64,000 nt of DNA, from assembly GCA_023417655.1 (NCBI GenBank), contig JAEZFD010000007.1, forward strand, positions 1 through 64,000, written 5' to 3'. Numbering within the stretch: position 1 is the stretch's first letter; each line of letters opens with the position of its first letter. The DNA is from Planctomycetota bacterium. GTDB lineage: Bacteria; Planctomycetota; Planctomycetia; Planctomycetales; Planctomycetaceae. Both the position numbers and the translations under genes were made by a program. The notes under the pieces were generated by a model. That model saw nothing but the letters and a program-made list of their open reading frames with translations. It had not been told where the DNA came from and ran no database searches. Shown here piece after piece: positions 36,203 through 45,948 of this stretch.

Positions 36203-38518
36203 TCATCTTCTGATCTGATCGCTAGCCCTGCTGACGGGGATCGCCTTCAGTTCCTGCTTCAGTGAATAGATCAACAGGTTCGTTCCCACTTTCAATGCGG
36301 ATCGCGAATCATAGCTCGCACAATCCCGCCTTCCTGTGGATTGCCATGCGCAGCTGAGATCGAAGGGGCTGTAGATCACCGCATAACGACCCGCGTGATC
36401 AATCCCCTCAAGGACCGGCAGGGGCACGCCGGGCAGATCCGGTGCTCTCGGTGAAGGCTGCCAGCGAGTTTCACTCAGGTCGAAAAATGTCTCAGTCCCT
36501 CCCACCTCATGATCTGCGGAAATGGCTGTAAGCGATCGCTCCGGGTAAACCTCTGTCATCGCCCTTCTGAATGCGCGATCGAACTCGGGAGAGCCGCAAC
36601 AGGCATCTGCGATCAGGACGCCACCTCGGTCAAGGTGTTGCCGCAGGGTCTGACACTGATCGGCGGAAAGAGTGAAGGCATGAGCCCCGTGCCAATATAG
36701 AACTGGGAAGTGAGCGATTCGCTTGTCATCCAGGCTGATCTCGCTCGGTTCCGAGGCAACAAGACTCCCCGCGTTCTGATTCACAAATTGAAACAGGTTC
36801 TTCAGAGAGTCAGGCGGAGTCGGCAGAGTGTTTGTGATGTGGACCTGTCCGACTTTCAGAAGCCCTGGGTCGGCCGCCAGCAGGTCCTCGGATCGAGTGT
36901 TGCTCGGCGGCCGCGATGGCGGAATCGGAGCGTTTCCGGCATAGGCAAGCACGTTCATGCCGATGTGAACAGCAAGCTCTGACTCGGCAGTGCGCTGGTG
37001 AGATCGCAACGACCATGCGACTGGCAACTCCAGCCGCGAGTACAGCAGTACTGTCCGGCAGCCTGTGTTCAGCTCCCATAACTCCGTTTGCTCAACGGGA
37101 AGCTGGAACATCGCGGACATGACCGGATGATGCTCAGGCACACGCGACAACTCCCCGTCATACGGGTCGGCCAGACCGCGAGCCAGCTTTCGGATGCCTT
37201 GAAGAAAATCTTCTGACGCCGCCTCAGGTGCGATCAACAGCAGCCCGCCCTGATTCACATAACTCTTCAATCGTGCGAGATCGCGGTTGCTCCACTGGAG
37301 AGCGTCGATCCCGGTGAGAAAGAGGACGGGCGATTCGAGAAACGGTTCTGGCTGCGTCTCACTTTGTCGCAGAGTGCGGAAATCGAGCTCATGCGGTACT
37401 CCCAGTCGATGGGAACGCTGAATACCGAGAAATCGTTCATTCAGATCCCAGACCGCCCGAGGAGATCGTTGCCGGGTGCGGGCCGCAGTATTTCCTTCCA
37501 GGAGCACGTGCGTCATCTGAGCCTGCGACACTCCACTTGAGAGAGCGATTAAGGCATAACTGGTCGACATCGCCTGATGATTGCCAGGCCAGAAACCATG
37601 ACTTCGATGCTGTCGACGCAACATCGAGACCGCATGATGTCGGAACCATTGTTCTTCACCGAGGAACAAAGCGCCATGCGGTCGAAAACTGCGCTCCAGA
37701 CCATAGAGGTGATCAAGACCTGACTGCGAATCCCCATCCGGACCGGGAGTCGTTGAGCAGTGCTCCATTAACCATTGGCGACCTCTCTTCAGTGCCTCTG
37801 ACTCTTCACTCGAGAGCGGGCGATCGCTTTCAGTGCGATCTGCAGCGACGGCAATTTCGTATTCGCAGCAGGAGAGCATGGCGACGCCGGCGAGCGTGCC
37901 GCTGATTCGACTGGGAGAGGTGCGATCGCTGGGATCCGCTTCGTTAAAGAACTCAGGCCAGCCTCCATCGGCGTTCTGAATCAGTGTCCAGAATGCCCGA
38001 CTTCGTTCCCAAACAGCGACCGGAATCTCATACCCAAGCTGCACACAATCCCGAAGTGCAATCACAGCGAATTCCGTCGCACTCAGATCCCCAACGGGTT
38101 CACCGATCCGATGTGGCCAGCTGCCACTGGGAAGCTGCTGATCGATCAGTCGCCGCACCAAAGTCGCGACTCGCGGCCGGTCGTCTGGTGAATTGATCAG
38201 ATTGAAATTCAGAATCAGCAGAGAGAGTTCGTTGATGCGACGAGGTTCGTCATCGGGAAGCGATCGGAGGAAGGACATTCCGTTCATGACGCCCGGTCGG
38301 TCAAAAGATTCTGCCGACTTCATCAAGGCCAGCGTTCCCAAAGCGGTCGAGGCCACTGGGTGAACGAGAAAGCCATCCGCGGGGAATTGCCCGTTGTCGT
38401 TCTGAACCGATTGCAGAAAGCGATTCCCCAGCCGAATGGAATCCCGGGCGTGCTGGAGATACAGATCGTCCGCTTCAATTCTCCCGCCCAAGCAGAGCGT
38501 CCAGATGACCGCCAGCAT
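36203..38518 (-). CDS. alpha/alpha-toroid plus tandem DUF4159 protein
   Basis: 771 residues from ATG 38518 (AGGGAAG upstream; in-frame alternatives at 38593 and 38659 would overlap the upstream gene). Signal-like start MLAVIWTLCLGGRIEA. The first half is a terpene-cyclase/prenyltransferase-like alpha/alpha toroid: repeats such as QSVQNDNGQFPADGFLVHPV, QLPSGSWPHRIGEPVGDLSA and NADGGWPEFFNEADP. The second half has two similar DUF4159-type domains that each carry a strand-turn core, PVLFLTGIDALQWSNRDLAR with LKSYVNQGGLLLIAPEAA, and FPVLYWHGAHAFTLSADQCQ with LRQHLDRGGVLIADACCGS. Acidic DxDD or DCTAE catalytic motifs of terpene cyclases are not visible, so it is probably a binding protein. It follows the NuoL/M-like gene by 41 bp. 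Confidence 0.78.
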   Translation of the reverse strand: MLAVIWTLCLGGRIEADDLYLQHARDSIRLGNRFLQSVQNDNGQFPADGFLVHPVASTALGTLALMKSAESFDRPGVMNGMSFLRSLPDDEPRRINELSLLILNFNLINSPDDRPRVATLVRRLIDQQLPSGSWPHRIGEPVGDLSATEFAVIALRDCVQLGYEIPVAVWERSRAFWTLIQNADGGWPEFFNEADPSDRTSPSRISGTLAGVAMLSCCEYEIAVAADRTESDRPLSSEESEALKRGRQWLMEHCSTTPGPDGDSQSGLDHLYGLERSFRPHGALFLGEEQWFRHHAVSMLRRQHRSHGFWPGNHQAMSTSYALIALSSGVSQAQMTHVLLEGNTAARTRQRSPRAVWDLNERFLGIQRSHRLGVPHELDFRTLRQSETQPEPFLESPVLFLTGIDALQWSNRDLARLKSYVNQGGLLLIAPEAASEDFLQGIRKLARGLADPYDGELSRVPEHHPVMSAMFQLPVEQTELWELNTGCRTVLLYSRLELPVAWSLRSHQRTAESELAVHIGMNVLAYAGNAPIPPSRPPSNTRSEDLLAADPGLLKVGQVHITNTLPTPPDSLKNLFQFVNQNAGSLVASEPSEISLDDKRIAHFPVLYWHGAHAFTLSADQCQTLRQHLDRGGVLIADACCGSPEFDRAFRRAMTEVYPERSLTAISADHEVGGTETFFDLSETRWQPSPRAPDLPGVPLPVLEGIDHAGRYAVIYSPFDLSCAWQSTGRRDCASYDSRSALKVGTNLLIYSLKQELKAIPVSRASDQIRR

Positions 38519-38559
38519 TGCTGCTTCCCTGCCGCGGGGGCAGTCGTGCAGGAGAAACT

Positions 38560-40320
38560 TCAGGAGCGAGTCTGTGAGCCGACAGAAATCCATATCCGCA
38601 TCAGGTTTGAAGTGACATCTGTGTCGTGAAATCGCGGGCATTCTGTCGGGAATGGGCAATTTGAGACAAGATCGATCCGGCAGGGACTCAGATCGTGATG
38701 CGACAACGAATCAACCGGCGCTGGCAGGCGAAGAAACTCGAAGTAAAGAAATGAGAACCCCATTGCGATGGTCGCCCAGGAGAAGATCAGCAGAATGGGG
38801 CCGAGCCGAAGTCGCGGCGTTGGGACGGGGATCTCTGAGGATGCCTGAGCGGGAGCGGTAGTTTTTTCTGGCGATTGCCCGACATGATTCGGCGTTCGGA
38901 AAAGTCGGGTGATGAGTCGCACTCCTCCTCCCAGTGCCAGCAGATTGGCGAACAGCAGCAGACCCCAACTCGCCAGACTCCCCATCCAGCTCCATTGCGG
39001 AAGTGTGACCAGAGCGATCCACGCGAGTGAGGCTCCCTGACTGCTGGGCGTCAGAGTGAGTGTTGCCAGGCAGACACCCAGTGATGGTCCGATCCAGGCG
39101 GACGTTCTGGCGATTCCGGAGACTTCGCTCAGCAACGCGGAATCCCGACCGCCCGAGACCAGAGATAAGACGATCGCCAGCAGGATCAGACTGGCGAGGT
39201 GACCAAGAACGAGTGGAACCACCAATCGTTCAAAATCAGTTGTCGTACAGCTGACACATAGCAATGTCAGCGACTGACTCCAGAGGACGGCTGCTCCCAG
39301 AATTCCGCTGAGCCGCTTCGAACTCAACCACAGTCCGCCAGAATACAGCAGACCGAACATCGACATGGTAATTCCCCAGCCTTGCAGATCCTGCATGGCG
39401 GAGGGATCAAGCAATGTGAGGAAGCGAATCCCTAAAAGTGTGATTCCTTTGACCCAGACAATCAGCCAGATGCGAACGGCCAGACTGCTCCGTTCGAGAG
39501 CCATCGTCATCCAGCCATGCATGGGGAAGCAGCCGCTCATGACAAAGACGGCAGCCAGTATCATCAGGACTGGCAATCCACGGGCATCCTGCCAGAGTTC
39601 CTGAGCAGATTCATGCCGAGTAATCGCCTTCTGCAGAATCTCTCCGAGCTGCGGAAAGACAGCCGAACTCGGGCCCGGCACCCTGCGTGGTGCCGACTGA
39701 ATCAGACTGGAGGTGGCGATCAGCAGTGCCAGTCCCCCCATCAATGCGAGTCCGCCAATCCATTGCACCGTCAGGAAGGTCTTGGTTGTGAACCGCCGCT
39801 CTTCTCCTCCTCTGTCCCACATCAGACTCGTGATGAGTAGTGCTGAGACAAAGATCCCCGTCAGGCAGGTCCCGAGATCTGCTCCTGCCAGAGCCAACAG
39901 CAGACTGCTGACGAGCAGAAGATTCCGGAACGGAGCCGACTTCTGGCCCGTCGCCGTCTCCAGCGATCCCCAAGACTGTCCCCCAGTCACTCCCCAGGCA
40001 GTCAGGGAAGCCAGCGGGAGCAGGAGAAGAATTCCTGCATTCAGCAGATCAGCGTGCAGGACAATCTGTTCGAGAACGACGGGCTTCGACGCAGAGAGCA
40101 ACTTCCAGCTGACTTCGATCACGCCTGTGCCGCCACCCACCCGGTCAGAGTACACATGGATGCAGAGCAGAGCACCGGTAAGGAGGAGCAGCAGATGAGT
40201 CAGCAGAACAATAGAAGAACGTCGCCGGGCAGACGCAATCATCGCGAAGGCGCTTCCCAGCAACGGGCACAGAATCTGAAACAGCAGCAGATCGCTGGCG
40301 ACCTGCGGTGACACGGTCAT
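38560..40320 (-). CDS. orphan NuoL/NuoM-like membrane protein
   Basis: 586 residues with about 14 hydrophobic helices. The stretch AAVFVMSGCFPMHGWMTMAL and, 20 residues on, WVKGITLLGIR align by eye with the TM7-TM8 core of complex I antiporter subunits (PLHGWLPDAH and LKTAAYGLLR in NuoM). The TM8 Lys is kept (K291), but the TM7 Lys is Met (M261) and the TM5 Glu is not seen in GTCLTGIFVSALLITSLMW. No other complex I, Mrp or DabA gene is adjacent. I choose ATG 40320 over GTG 40356. It sits 41 bp upstream of the DUF4159 gene. It may be a degenerate antiporter-like subunit repurposed for another role. Confidence 0.65.
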   Translation of the reverse strand: MTVSPQVASDLLLFQILCPLLGSAFAMIASARRRSSIVLLTHLLLLLTGALLCIHVYSDRVGGGTGVIEVSWKLLSASKPVVLEQIVLHADLLNAGILLLLPLASLTAWGVTGGQSWGSLETATGQKSAPFRNLLLVSSLLLALAGADLGTCLTGIFVSALLITSLMWDRGGEERRFTTKTFLTVQWIGGLALMGGLALLIATSSLIQSAPRRVPGPSSAVFPQLGEILQKAITRHESAQELWQDARGLPVLMILAAVFVMSGCFPMHGWMTMALERSSLAVRIWLIVWVKGITLLGIRFLTLLDPSAMQDLQGWGITMSMFGLLYSGGLWLSSKRLSGILGAAVLWSQSLTLLCVSCTTTDFERLVVPLVLGHLASLILLAIVLSLVSGGRDSALLSEVSGIARTSAWIGPSLGVCLATLTLTPSSQGASLAWIALVTLPQWSWMGSLASWGLLLFANLLALGGGVRLITRLFRTPNHVGQSPEKTTAPAQASSEIPVPTPRLRLGPILLIFSWATIAMGFSFLYFEFLRLPAPVDSLSHHDLSPCRIDLVSNCPFPTECPRFHDTDVTSNLMRIWISVGSQTRS

Positions 40321-40503
40321 GAACCCGATGCATTTCGAAACGGGTGGAAAATGCACTCTTGTGTGCGGATGCCGGGGGAACCGACTCGGTCTCGCCAGCC
40401 GTAAATCCAGCGGGCATCTTCGGGAAACCTGACCGCAGGTTCAAGCTTCAGACAAATCATTGTCGATGCGACCGGCGAAATAACGGGTTCCCTTCTCATT
40501 CGG

Positions 40504-41688
40504 TCATTCTTGAAGACGAGCCCGCGACAATTCACTGAATGCTTGAATGAGAGCCTCGATTCCCAAGGATCCGTGGGCAAAACTGAGCGAAATCCGCAGG
40601 CGGGATGTGCGCGGGGGAACAGTCGGTGGGCGAATCCCGGCAACGAGAACGCCGGCTTCCTGCAGCCGGGCGGACAGTCTCATCGTTTCCTGATCATCAC
40701 CGATCAGAACCGGGATGATCGGTCCCCGGGTGGCTTCCGGAATCTCCCACCCCTGCTCTCGCAACGAAGTCAGTACATGTGACGAGGCCTTTTTCAACCA
40801 GTCACGGCGGTGGGGCTCATTCTCAATCAGATCAATGGCTGCAAGCGCCGCTCCACAAACCGGAACGCTGAGACCGGTCGAAAACATTTGCGATCGGGCC
40901 GAATTCCACAGCCATTCGATCAGGACGTTGCAGCCGGTAACGATTCCGCCCTGTAATCCCATCGCTTTGCTGAGGGTGCTGACGGCGACGATGCGGTCAG
41001 AATCCGGAACATGCTGATCCTCCAGCAGTCCCCTTCCTTGAGCTCCGAATACTCCCGTGGCATGAGCTTCATCGACAATGAGAACCGCATCAAACGCGTC
41101 AGCCAGCTGCGCAAGTTCAGCAAGAGGCGCGTGGTCGCCGTCCATGCTGAAGACCGAATCAGTGACGATGAAACGGCGGCGGCTTCCGGCTGCATTCTGT
41201 AACTGCTTGCGACACGCTTCAACATCGCAGTGCGGAACGACGCGCAGCCTGGCTTTCGAGAGCCGACTGCCATCGATCAGACTCGCATGGTTCAGTCGAT
41301 CGCAGAGGATGACATCCTCTGGTCCGGCCAGTGCTGTCAGGACACCGAGGTTCGCGGCGAATCCTGTCGGAAAGAGGATTGCGGCTTCGGCATGTTTGAA
41401 TTGACTGAATCGGGCTTCGAGCCGGTCATGCCATTGCGTCCGACCGCTGACAAGCGGACTCGCTCTCGCACCGACTCCAGCTGAATGCATCGCCTCAGCG
41501 GCGGACTGAATCAGGAGGGGATGGTCTGCGATGCCAAGATAGTCATTTCCGGCGAAGTTCCAGAGCAGCGAGTCATTGACCTGGCAGCGTCCCTCAGGCA
41601 ATGGCTCGACCGTGCGCCGTACTCGTCTCCGGCCACTCGACTCCAGCGCGGCCAGTTCTTCCGCGAGTTCAGAAGGAATGGAAGTCAA
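40504..41688 (-). CDS. bioF: 8-amino-7-oxononanoate synthase
   Basis: A PLP enzyme that condenses pimeloyl-ACP or -CoA with L-alanine in biotin synthesis. The 394 residues show NFAGNDYLGIADHP, GVGARASPLVSGRTQWHDRL, LFPTGFAANLGVL, NHASLIDGSRLS, VTDSVFSMDGDHAPL, the Asp-binding VDEAHATGVFGAQGRGLLED and the PLP lysine in VSTLSKAMGLQGG. Related alpha-oxoamine synthases (glycine C-acetyltransferase, ALA synthase) share these motifs; the GNDYLG start and length favour BioF. No other biotin genes are adjacent. It is preceded by the M24 peptidase gene by 37 bp on the same strand. Confidence 0.88.
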   Translation of the reverse strand: MTSIPSELAEELAALESSGRRRVRRTVEPLPEGRCQVNDSLLWNFAGNDYLGIADHPLLIQSAAEAMHSAGVGARASPLVSGRTQWHDRLEARFSQFKHAEAAILFPTGFAANLGVLTALAGPEDVILCDRLNHASLIDGSRLSKARLRVVPHCDVEACRKQLQNAAGSRRRFIVTDSVFSMDGDHAPLAELAQLADAFDAVLIVDEAHATGVFGAQGRGLLEDQHVPDSDRIVAVSTLSKAMGLQGGIVTGCNVLIEWLWNSARSQMFSTGLSVPVCGAALAAIDLIENEPHRRDWLKKASSHVLTSLREQGWEIPEATRGPIIPVLIGDDQETMRLSARLQEAGVLVAGIRPPTVPPRTSRLRISLSFAHGSLGIEALIQAFSELSRARLQE

Positions 41689-41725
41689 CGCCGTGCCTGC
41701 CGGTACTGGAACTGGTTCGATGGAC

Positions 41726-42901
41726 TTACGTCAGCCGGATCTCATGCTTACTCAGACGCTCGAATCCCTCCGGCGTGATCAGATAATTGTGCTCGATCCG
41801 CATTCCTCCGACCCCTTCAACATAGGCACCGGGTTCGAGCGTAATGACGTTATTGGTCTCGAGCGTATCTGAGCTGAGTGGAACGAGGATCGGCGCCTCA
41901 GGATGTCCCAGCCCGATCCCGTGCCCGGCGTGGTGCGGAAACACCTGCGGTCTCCCGGCGTCGATAAATGGTTTCGCGACGGCCTGATAAACGTCAGCGG
42001 CGCTGACGCCTGCTTTTAGTTTTGATTCGCCCCCCTTCATGGCCGCCTGACAGAGACCGAAGAGCTCTTCGACTTCTGCACTTGGCTTCCCGACGGAGAC
42101 GGTGTTCGTGAAGTCACTGCGATACCCGTCCAGCATCACCGAATAGTCGAGAATGAAGAGATCACCCTTCTTCAGTTTTCGACCTTCGTTTGCTGGCAGG
42201 CCGCCAACTTTGGGTTCTGTCGCAGAGCATGCACGGAAATCGCCGTAGACGATCGCCGGGCGTCCCGCTGCTTCCAGGGCTGCCTTTTGAACTTCGCGAT
42301 AGATGGCGAACTCGGTGATCCCCTCTTCGACGATCTCGAGCAGTCGGGCCTGACCGGCATTCCCAGCGATCATGCACTGTTTTAACAGGGCGATCTCATC
42401 AGGATCTTTCCGACGACGGAGTAAACGGAGGATCGAACCGAGGTCCACAAATGGGCTGGCGCCTGGTTCCTGATGAACCGAGAACTCATAGAACTCAGGG
42501 TTCAGAGAAGCGGCTGCTCCGGTGGGGAGCCACTCTGCTTCCAGCAAACCCAGACGACCATGAAGCTGTCCTGCCACGTCTCCGAGGGCTTTGAACAGGG
42601 CATGATCGCGATTGGAGACCGAATGCTTGTGGTCATACCACGTCACGACGGACGTTTTGTCGACATACGGAGCGTGAATGCCTGACCTGATCGTGAAGTT
42701 GTCCCCGATCAGAGTCGCGGGGCCGCCCCGTTCAAGGAGCAGCAGTGCCCGTTCGCCGTGAGAGAAGCTCAACGGTTGAACAAGAAAGTTACACAGGTAC
42801 TGGACGTGTCGCGGATCGGCAATGAGAACCCATTCCACACGGTCAGGGAGCATCTCCCACAACCGTTGACGACGACTCAGGCAGCCTTCTTGAGTTAACA
42901 T
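41726..42901 (-). CDS. M24 family Xaa-Pro type aminopeptidase
   Basis: A dinuclear-metal peptidase that removes N-terminal residues ahead of proline, cytosolic. The 391 residues start at ATG 42901 (GTG 42928 is an upstream alternative). The N-terminal creatinase-like domain (RRQRLWEMLPDRVEWVLIAD) is followed by the pita-bread domain with metal ligands in LDYSVMLDGYRSDFTNTVSV (two Asp), FPHHAGHGIGLGHPEAPILV (His) and ITLEPGAYVEGVGGMRIEHN (two Glu). All five ligands appear present. The precise substrate is uncertain; relatives include prolidase-like enzymes. Upstream of bioF on the same strand with 37 bp between. Confidence 0.9.
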   Translation of the reverse strand: MLTQEGCLSRRQRLWEMLPDRVEWVLIADPRHVQYLCNFLVQPLSFSHGERALLLLERGGPATLIGDNFTIRSGIHAPYVDKTSVVTWYDHKHSVSNRDHALFKALGDVAGQLHGRLGLLEAEWLPTGAAASLNPEFYEFSVHQEPGASPFVDLGSILRLLRRRKDPDEIALLKQCMIAGNAGQARLLEIVEEGITEFAIYREVQKAALEAAGRPAIVYGDFRACSATEPKVGGLPANEGRKLKKGDLFILDYSVMLDGYRSDFTNTVSVGKPSAEVEELFGLCQAAMKGGESKLKAGVSAADVYQAVAKPFIDAGRPQVFPHHAGHGIGLGHPEAPILVPLSSDTLETNNVITLEPGAYVEGVGGMRIEHNYLITPEGFERLSKHEIRLT

Positions 42902-43361
42902 CAATCCGCTATCCCCGGCAGGATTCACAGAGGCCCCGATCTGGTCTGGCGATGCACACTTGCGCCAGTATCCATTGATCTCTGCGATTCAGTTCCGCGC
43001 ATTATAACCGTCCCGCTCCGGAATCTCCCCTCACTCCCGGATGATTTGAACGGACGCCAGTAATCTTCTCGACAAGGCTGCTAAGGGTTCCCAGGTTTCC
43101 CAGACAGGCGATTCTGAATTGTCGAATTGACATCGGAATGATGATGCTTTTGTCGTTTTGACGACAACGTTGATCCCCTCTGGCATGAAAGTGAATAATC
43201 GTAAGTCAATTTGCCGAAAGTGGATGCGGGCAATCGGCGAAAATTGCCGGAGTGTGGCCGCTGCTTTGCTTTCTCTCTTCCGTGAATGGCAGAAATCAAT
43301 GACGCGGAAAGACGCCGCAGAAGACAACGCGATTCAAACTTACAGATGAAGGAAGAGAGCA
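42902..43361. other. intergenic region upstream of secreted repeat protein
   Basis: 460 bp between two divergent genes. A short perfect hairpin TTGTCGT-TTTG-ACGACAA lies at 43150-43167, without T-run. No RNA gene or coding sequence recognised. Confidence 0.5.
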
Positions 43362-43685
43362 ATGAAAAAGTACATGATGGCCTTGGTTGCTGTTGCTGGT
43401 GTCACCCTTTGCGGATTTGCTGGAACCGCGAATGCTGGCGGATGGGGGTATGGACCTGGGCCTCGTCACGGTCATGGGCACCACCATCACGGTGGTTACG
43501 GCGGATATGGTGGATATGGTCGCCCAATCCCCGCCCCGATCTACCGTCCAGTGCCGGTTTATCCCACGCCTGGCGTCTACCCTGCCCCAATCGTGCCGGT
43601 CTATGGTGGAGGCCCTTACTACGGCTACGGTCGGGGAGCCAGCTTCGGAATCTCGACACCGAGCTTCGGCCTGTTCATCCGGTAG
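43362..43685 (+). CDS. small secreted Gly/Tyr/Pro/His-rich protein
   Basis: 107 residues. A clear Sec signal peptide (KKYMMALVAVAGVTLCGFAG with a cut after ANA) leads to a mature protein of low complexity. It contains a His cluster (GHGHHHHGG), three GGY repeats and a Pro/Tyr/Val-rich block (PIPAPIYRPVPVYPTPGVYP). It probably makes part of the outer envelope or an extracellular coat; the His cluster may bind metal. AAGGAAGAGAG precedes ATG. Planctomycetes encode many such Tyr/Gly/Pro-rich proteins. Function unknown. Confidence 0.8.
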   Translation: MKKYMMALVAVAGVTLCGFAGTANAGGWGYGPGPRHGHGHHHHGGYGGYGGYGRPIPAPIYRPVPVYPTPGVYPAPIVPVYGGGPYYGYGRGASFGISTPSFGLFIR

Positions 43686-43891
43686 TCATCCGTCGGGCGA
43701 GAGTCGCTTTGAGGCCGCGCTTGTCTGAATTCAGCTGCTCACACAATCTGCGGGGACGGTGCGAGAAATCATGCCGGCTCCGCAGTCGAGCATTTGATGG
43801 CCGGTCTCTGGATGATCTGTAATGAACACCAGTGATCAGTACGGGGTTTCGGGAAGCCACTTCATTCAGTCAGCCGGAAGCGATGAGACAC

Positions 43892-45586
43892 TCAGACAGT
43901 CGTTCCGACTCGTCCGAAGACCATCAGAGTAATGTCATCGTTCTGTTCGCGACCATTTGCAAACTTGCGGACATCTTCTCGAACGACGACGCCCAGTTCG
44001 GAAGCGGACATCGGTCCGTTGATCACCAGATTTCTCAACCGCTCCATTCCGTAGAGCTCATTCTTCGGATTCATCGCTTCGCTGACACCGTCGGTGTAGA
44101 TGAGAATTGTCTCACCCGGTGCCACTTCACGTTCAACGGTGTCAAATGGGAATCCTTCGATCACGCCGATGGGGACTCCGACGCTTTCCTCTCCCACTTC
44201 TTCCAGTGTTCCGTCCGGTTTGCGGATCATCGGAGCCATGTGCCCGGCGTTCACGATCGACATCTTGTTTTCAGTCAGATCCAGAATGACCAGGACGAAC
44301 GTGACGAAGCGACCTTCAACCGCCCGTGCGCACATGTGATCATTGATTCGCGAGGCGGCTTCACCGGCGTCTGTCACGAACTCGCTAACACTGCGGACAA
44401 CGCTGGACATCCGCGACATGACCAATGATGCCGGGACTCCCTTGCCCGCCACGTCTCCAAATGCGAGCCAGATGCGGCCATCGCGCGTTGGAATAATGTC
44501 ATAGTAGTCACCCCCGACCGCCTGCGCGGAATCATAAGAGGCAAAGAACTGATATCCGTTCACCTCAGGTAACGATTCCGGCAACAGTGCATGCTGCACG
44601 TTGCGGGCGATGTTCATTTCGTTGTCCTGCTTCTGCTTCTGAACATACGACTGCAGAAGTTTGGCGGTCTCAAATGCGATGGCTGCCTGTCCTGCGACGG
44701 TCATCATGATCTCGAGATCATCATTGCGGAACTGGGTCAGGGGATTCTGGGTATCGATGTTGATGATCCCAACCGGCTCTCCCTCCAGATCCAGCATCGG
44801 GACACACATCATCGAACGGATGGTGAGTGCCGAAATTGATTCGCTGGCATCAAAACGGGAATCACTGGCCGCATCGGCCGACAGAATCGCCTTCTTCTGA
44901 TTCAGCACCGAATTCACGATCGTCCGGCTGAGCTTCACCGAGGCGTCGTCCCCTTCCCGGCGCTGTTTCATGGCGCGAGGCACCATTTCTCCGGTGCGGG
45001 GATCTTTCAGCAGGATGCAGCCTCGATCGGCTGCTGGAAAAACCTTGAACAGAGAATCCAGAATCCGCGGCAGCAGCTTCTCGATTTCCAGCGTTCCCGC
45101 CAGTGCCCGGCTGATCTCGAGGACCGCTTTCAGCTTGTCCTGGGGCCGAACATCAAGGCTGAAGCCGGCTGATGAGCCGTCAACCGCGCGGAGAATTGTG
45201 GAGCTCGGACGATCTCGATCATCCTGAATCTGCACGGAAGCGACCGCTTCAGATTGGGCAGGAAGGGAACCGCTGGAACCCCCGGGCGAACTTTGCTCGT
45301 CGGACTCAAAGCGAACCAGCACCGGGCCGAACTTGAGCCGGTCGTTGGAACGCAGTTTCTGCTTCTGAAGAATCTTCTGCCCATTGACAAACGTGCCGTT
45401 CCCACTTCCCAGATCTTCGATGAAGTAATCGGAACCTTCGCGAAAAACTCGGGCGTGCTTGCGGGAGACCATATTCGAGACCAGCTGGATCTCGCATTCC
45501 GGCAATCGCCCGATGAAGACTTCAACGTCTCCGAGATCGAAGGTACGAGCCTGACCGTCCTGCAGTAACACAAGCCGATTTTTCAT
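43892..45586 (-). CDS. FHA-GAF-SpoIIE/PP2C-type phosphatase
   Basis: A 564-residue cytosolic signalling protein, starting at ATG 45586 (GGAGGA upstream, eight bases away; the longer frame is not supported). FHA domain about 1-90 (VFIGRLPECEIQLVSNMVSR with KHARVF and LGSGNGTFVNGQ), a phosphothreonine-binding module. GAF domain about 150-320 (LFKVFPAADRGCILLKDPRT). SpoIIE-type phosphatase about 340-560 with metal-binding Asp in AVGGDYYDIIP, FGDVAGKGVPASLVMSRMSS and ILIYTDGVSEAMNPKNELYG. It probably dephosphorylates a Ser/Thr-phosphorylated partner in an anti-sigma or kinase pathway; the partner is not adjacent. Confidence 0.93.
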   Translation of the reverse strand: MKNRLVLLQDGQARTFDLGDVEVFIGRLPECEIQLVSNMVSRKHARVFREGSDYFIEDLGSGNGTFVNGQKILQKQKLRSNDRLKFGPVLVRFESDEQSSPGGSSGSLPAQSEAVASVQIQDDRDRPSSTILRAVDGSSAGFSLDVRPQDKLKAVLEISRALAGTLEIEKLLPRILDSLFKVFPAADRGCILLKDPRTGEMVPRAMKQRREGDDASVKLSRTIVNSVLNQKKAILSADAASDSRFDASESISALTIRSMMCVPMLDLEGEPVGIINIDTQNPLTQFRNDDLEIMMTVAGQAAIAFETAKLLQSYVQKQKQDNEMNIARNVQHALLPESLPEVNGYQFFASYDSAQAVGGDYYDIIPTRDGRIWLAFGDVAGKGVPASLVMSRMSSVVRSVSEFVTDAGEAASRINDHMCARAVEGRFVTFVLVILDLTENKMSIVNAGHMAPMIRKPDGTLEEVGEESVGVPIGVIEGFPFDTVEREVAPGETILIYTDGVSEAMNPKNELYGMERLRNLVINGPMSASELGVVVREDVRKFANGREQNDDITLMVFGRVGTTV

Positions 45587-45948
45587 CGAGTGATTCCTCC
45601 GGAATTCCGGGCAATACGGAAATGGAAAGTGCATCCCAGATCCGTCGTGGCAGCACGTCGTCAGCGGTCGGACTCTCACTTCCTCGGGAAAGTGAACCTG
45701 AAGCGAGCCGACCTCCGCTTCAGGTTAAGGAACCTCTCCGATTTCATCGGGACATACACTGCTGTCCTGCCCCGCTGCTGCAATTCCCTTCAGGCTCTTC
45801 TTTTGCTCCAGCAACAGGTCACCCGTTTGAGCCCCGTTCCGCTTCAGCAGGGAGGGGACGAGCTAACCCGGAAGACTGGACCAGCTCGTGAGACCGGCCT
45901 CCGCTGGAGAGACTGTGTGCTCCTGCGGAGGCCTGCTCAACCAACTCT
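45587..45948. other. intergenic region, UxaC-like / FHA phosphatase
   Basis: 362 bp between two minus-strand genes. Contains the 45896-45933 hairpin and a second one, ACGAGCT/AGCTCGT (about 45859-45889). No coding sequence recognised. Confidence 0.5.
45896..45933 (-). terminator. terminator-like hairpin after UxaC-like gene
   Basis: GGCCTCCGC (45896-45904) and GCGGAGGCC (45925-45933) form a perfect 9-bp stem with a 20-base loop, about 15 bp past the minus-strand stop. No T-run follows on that strand. Confidence 0.45.
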
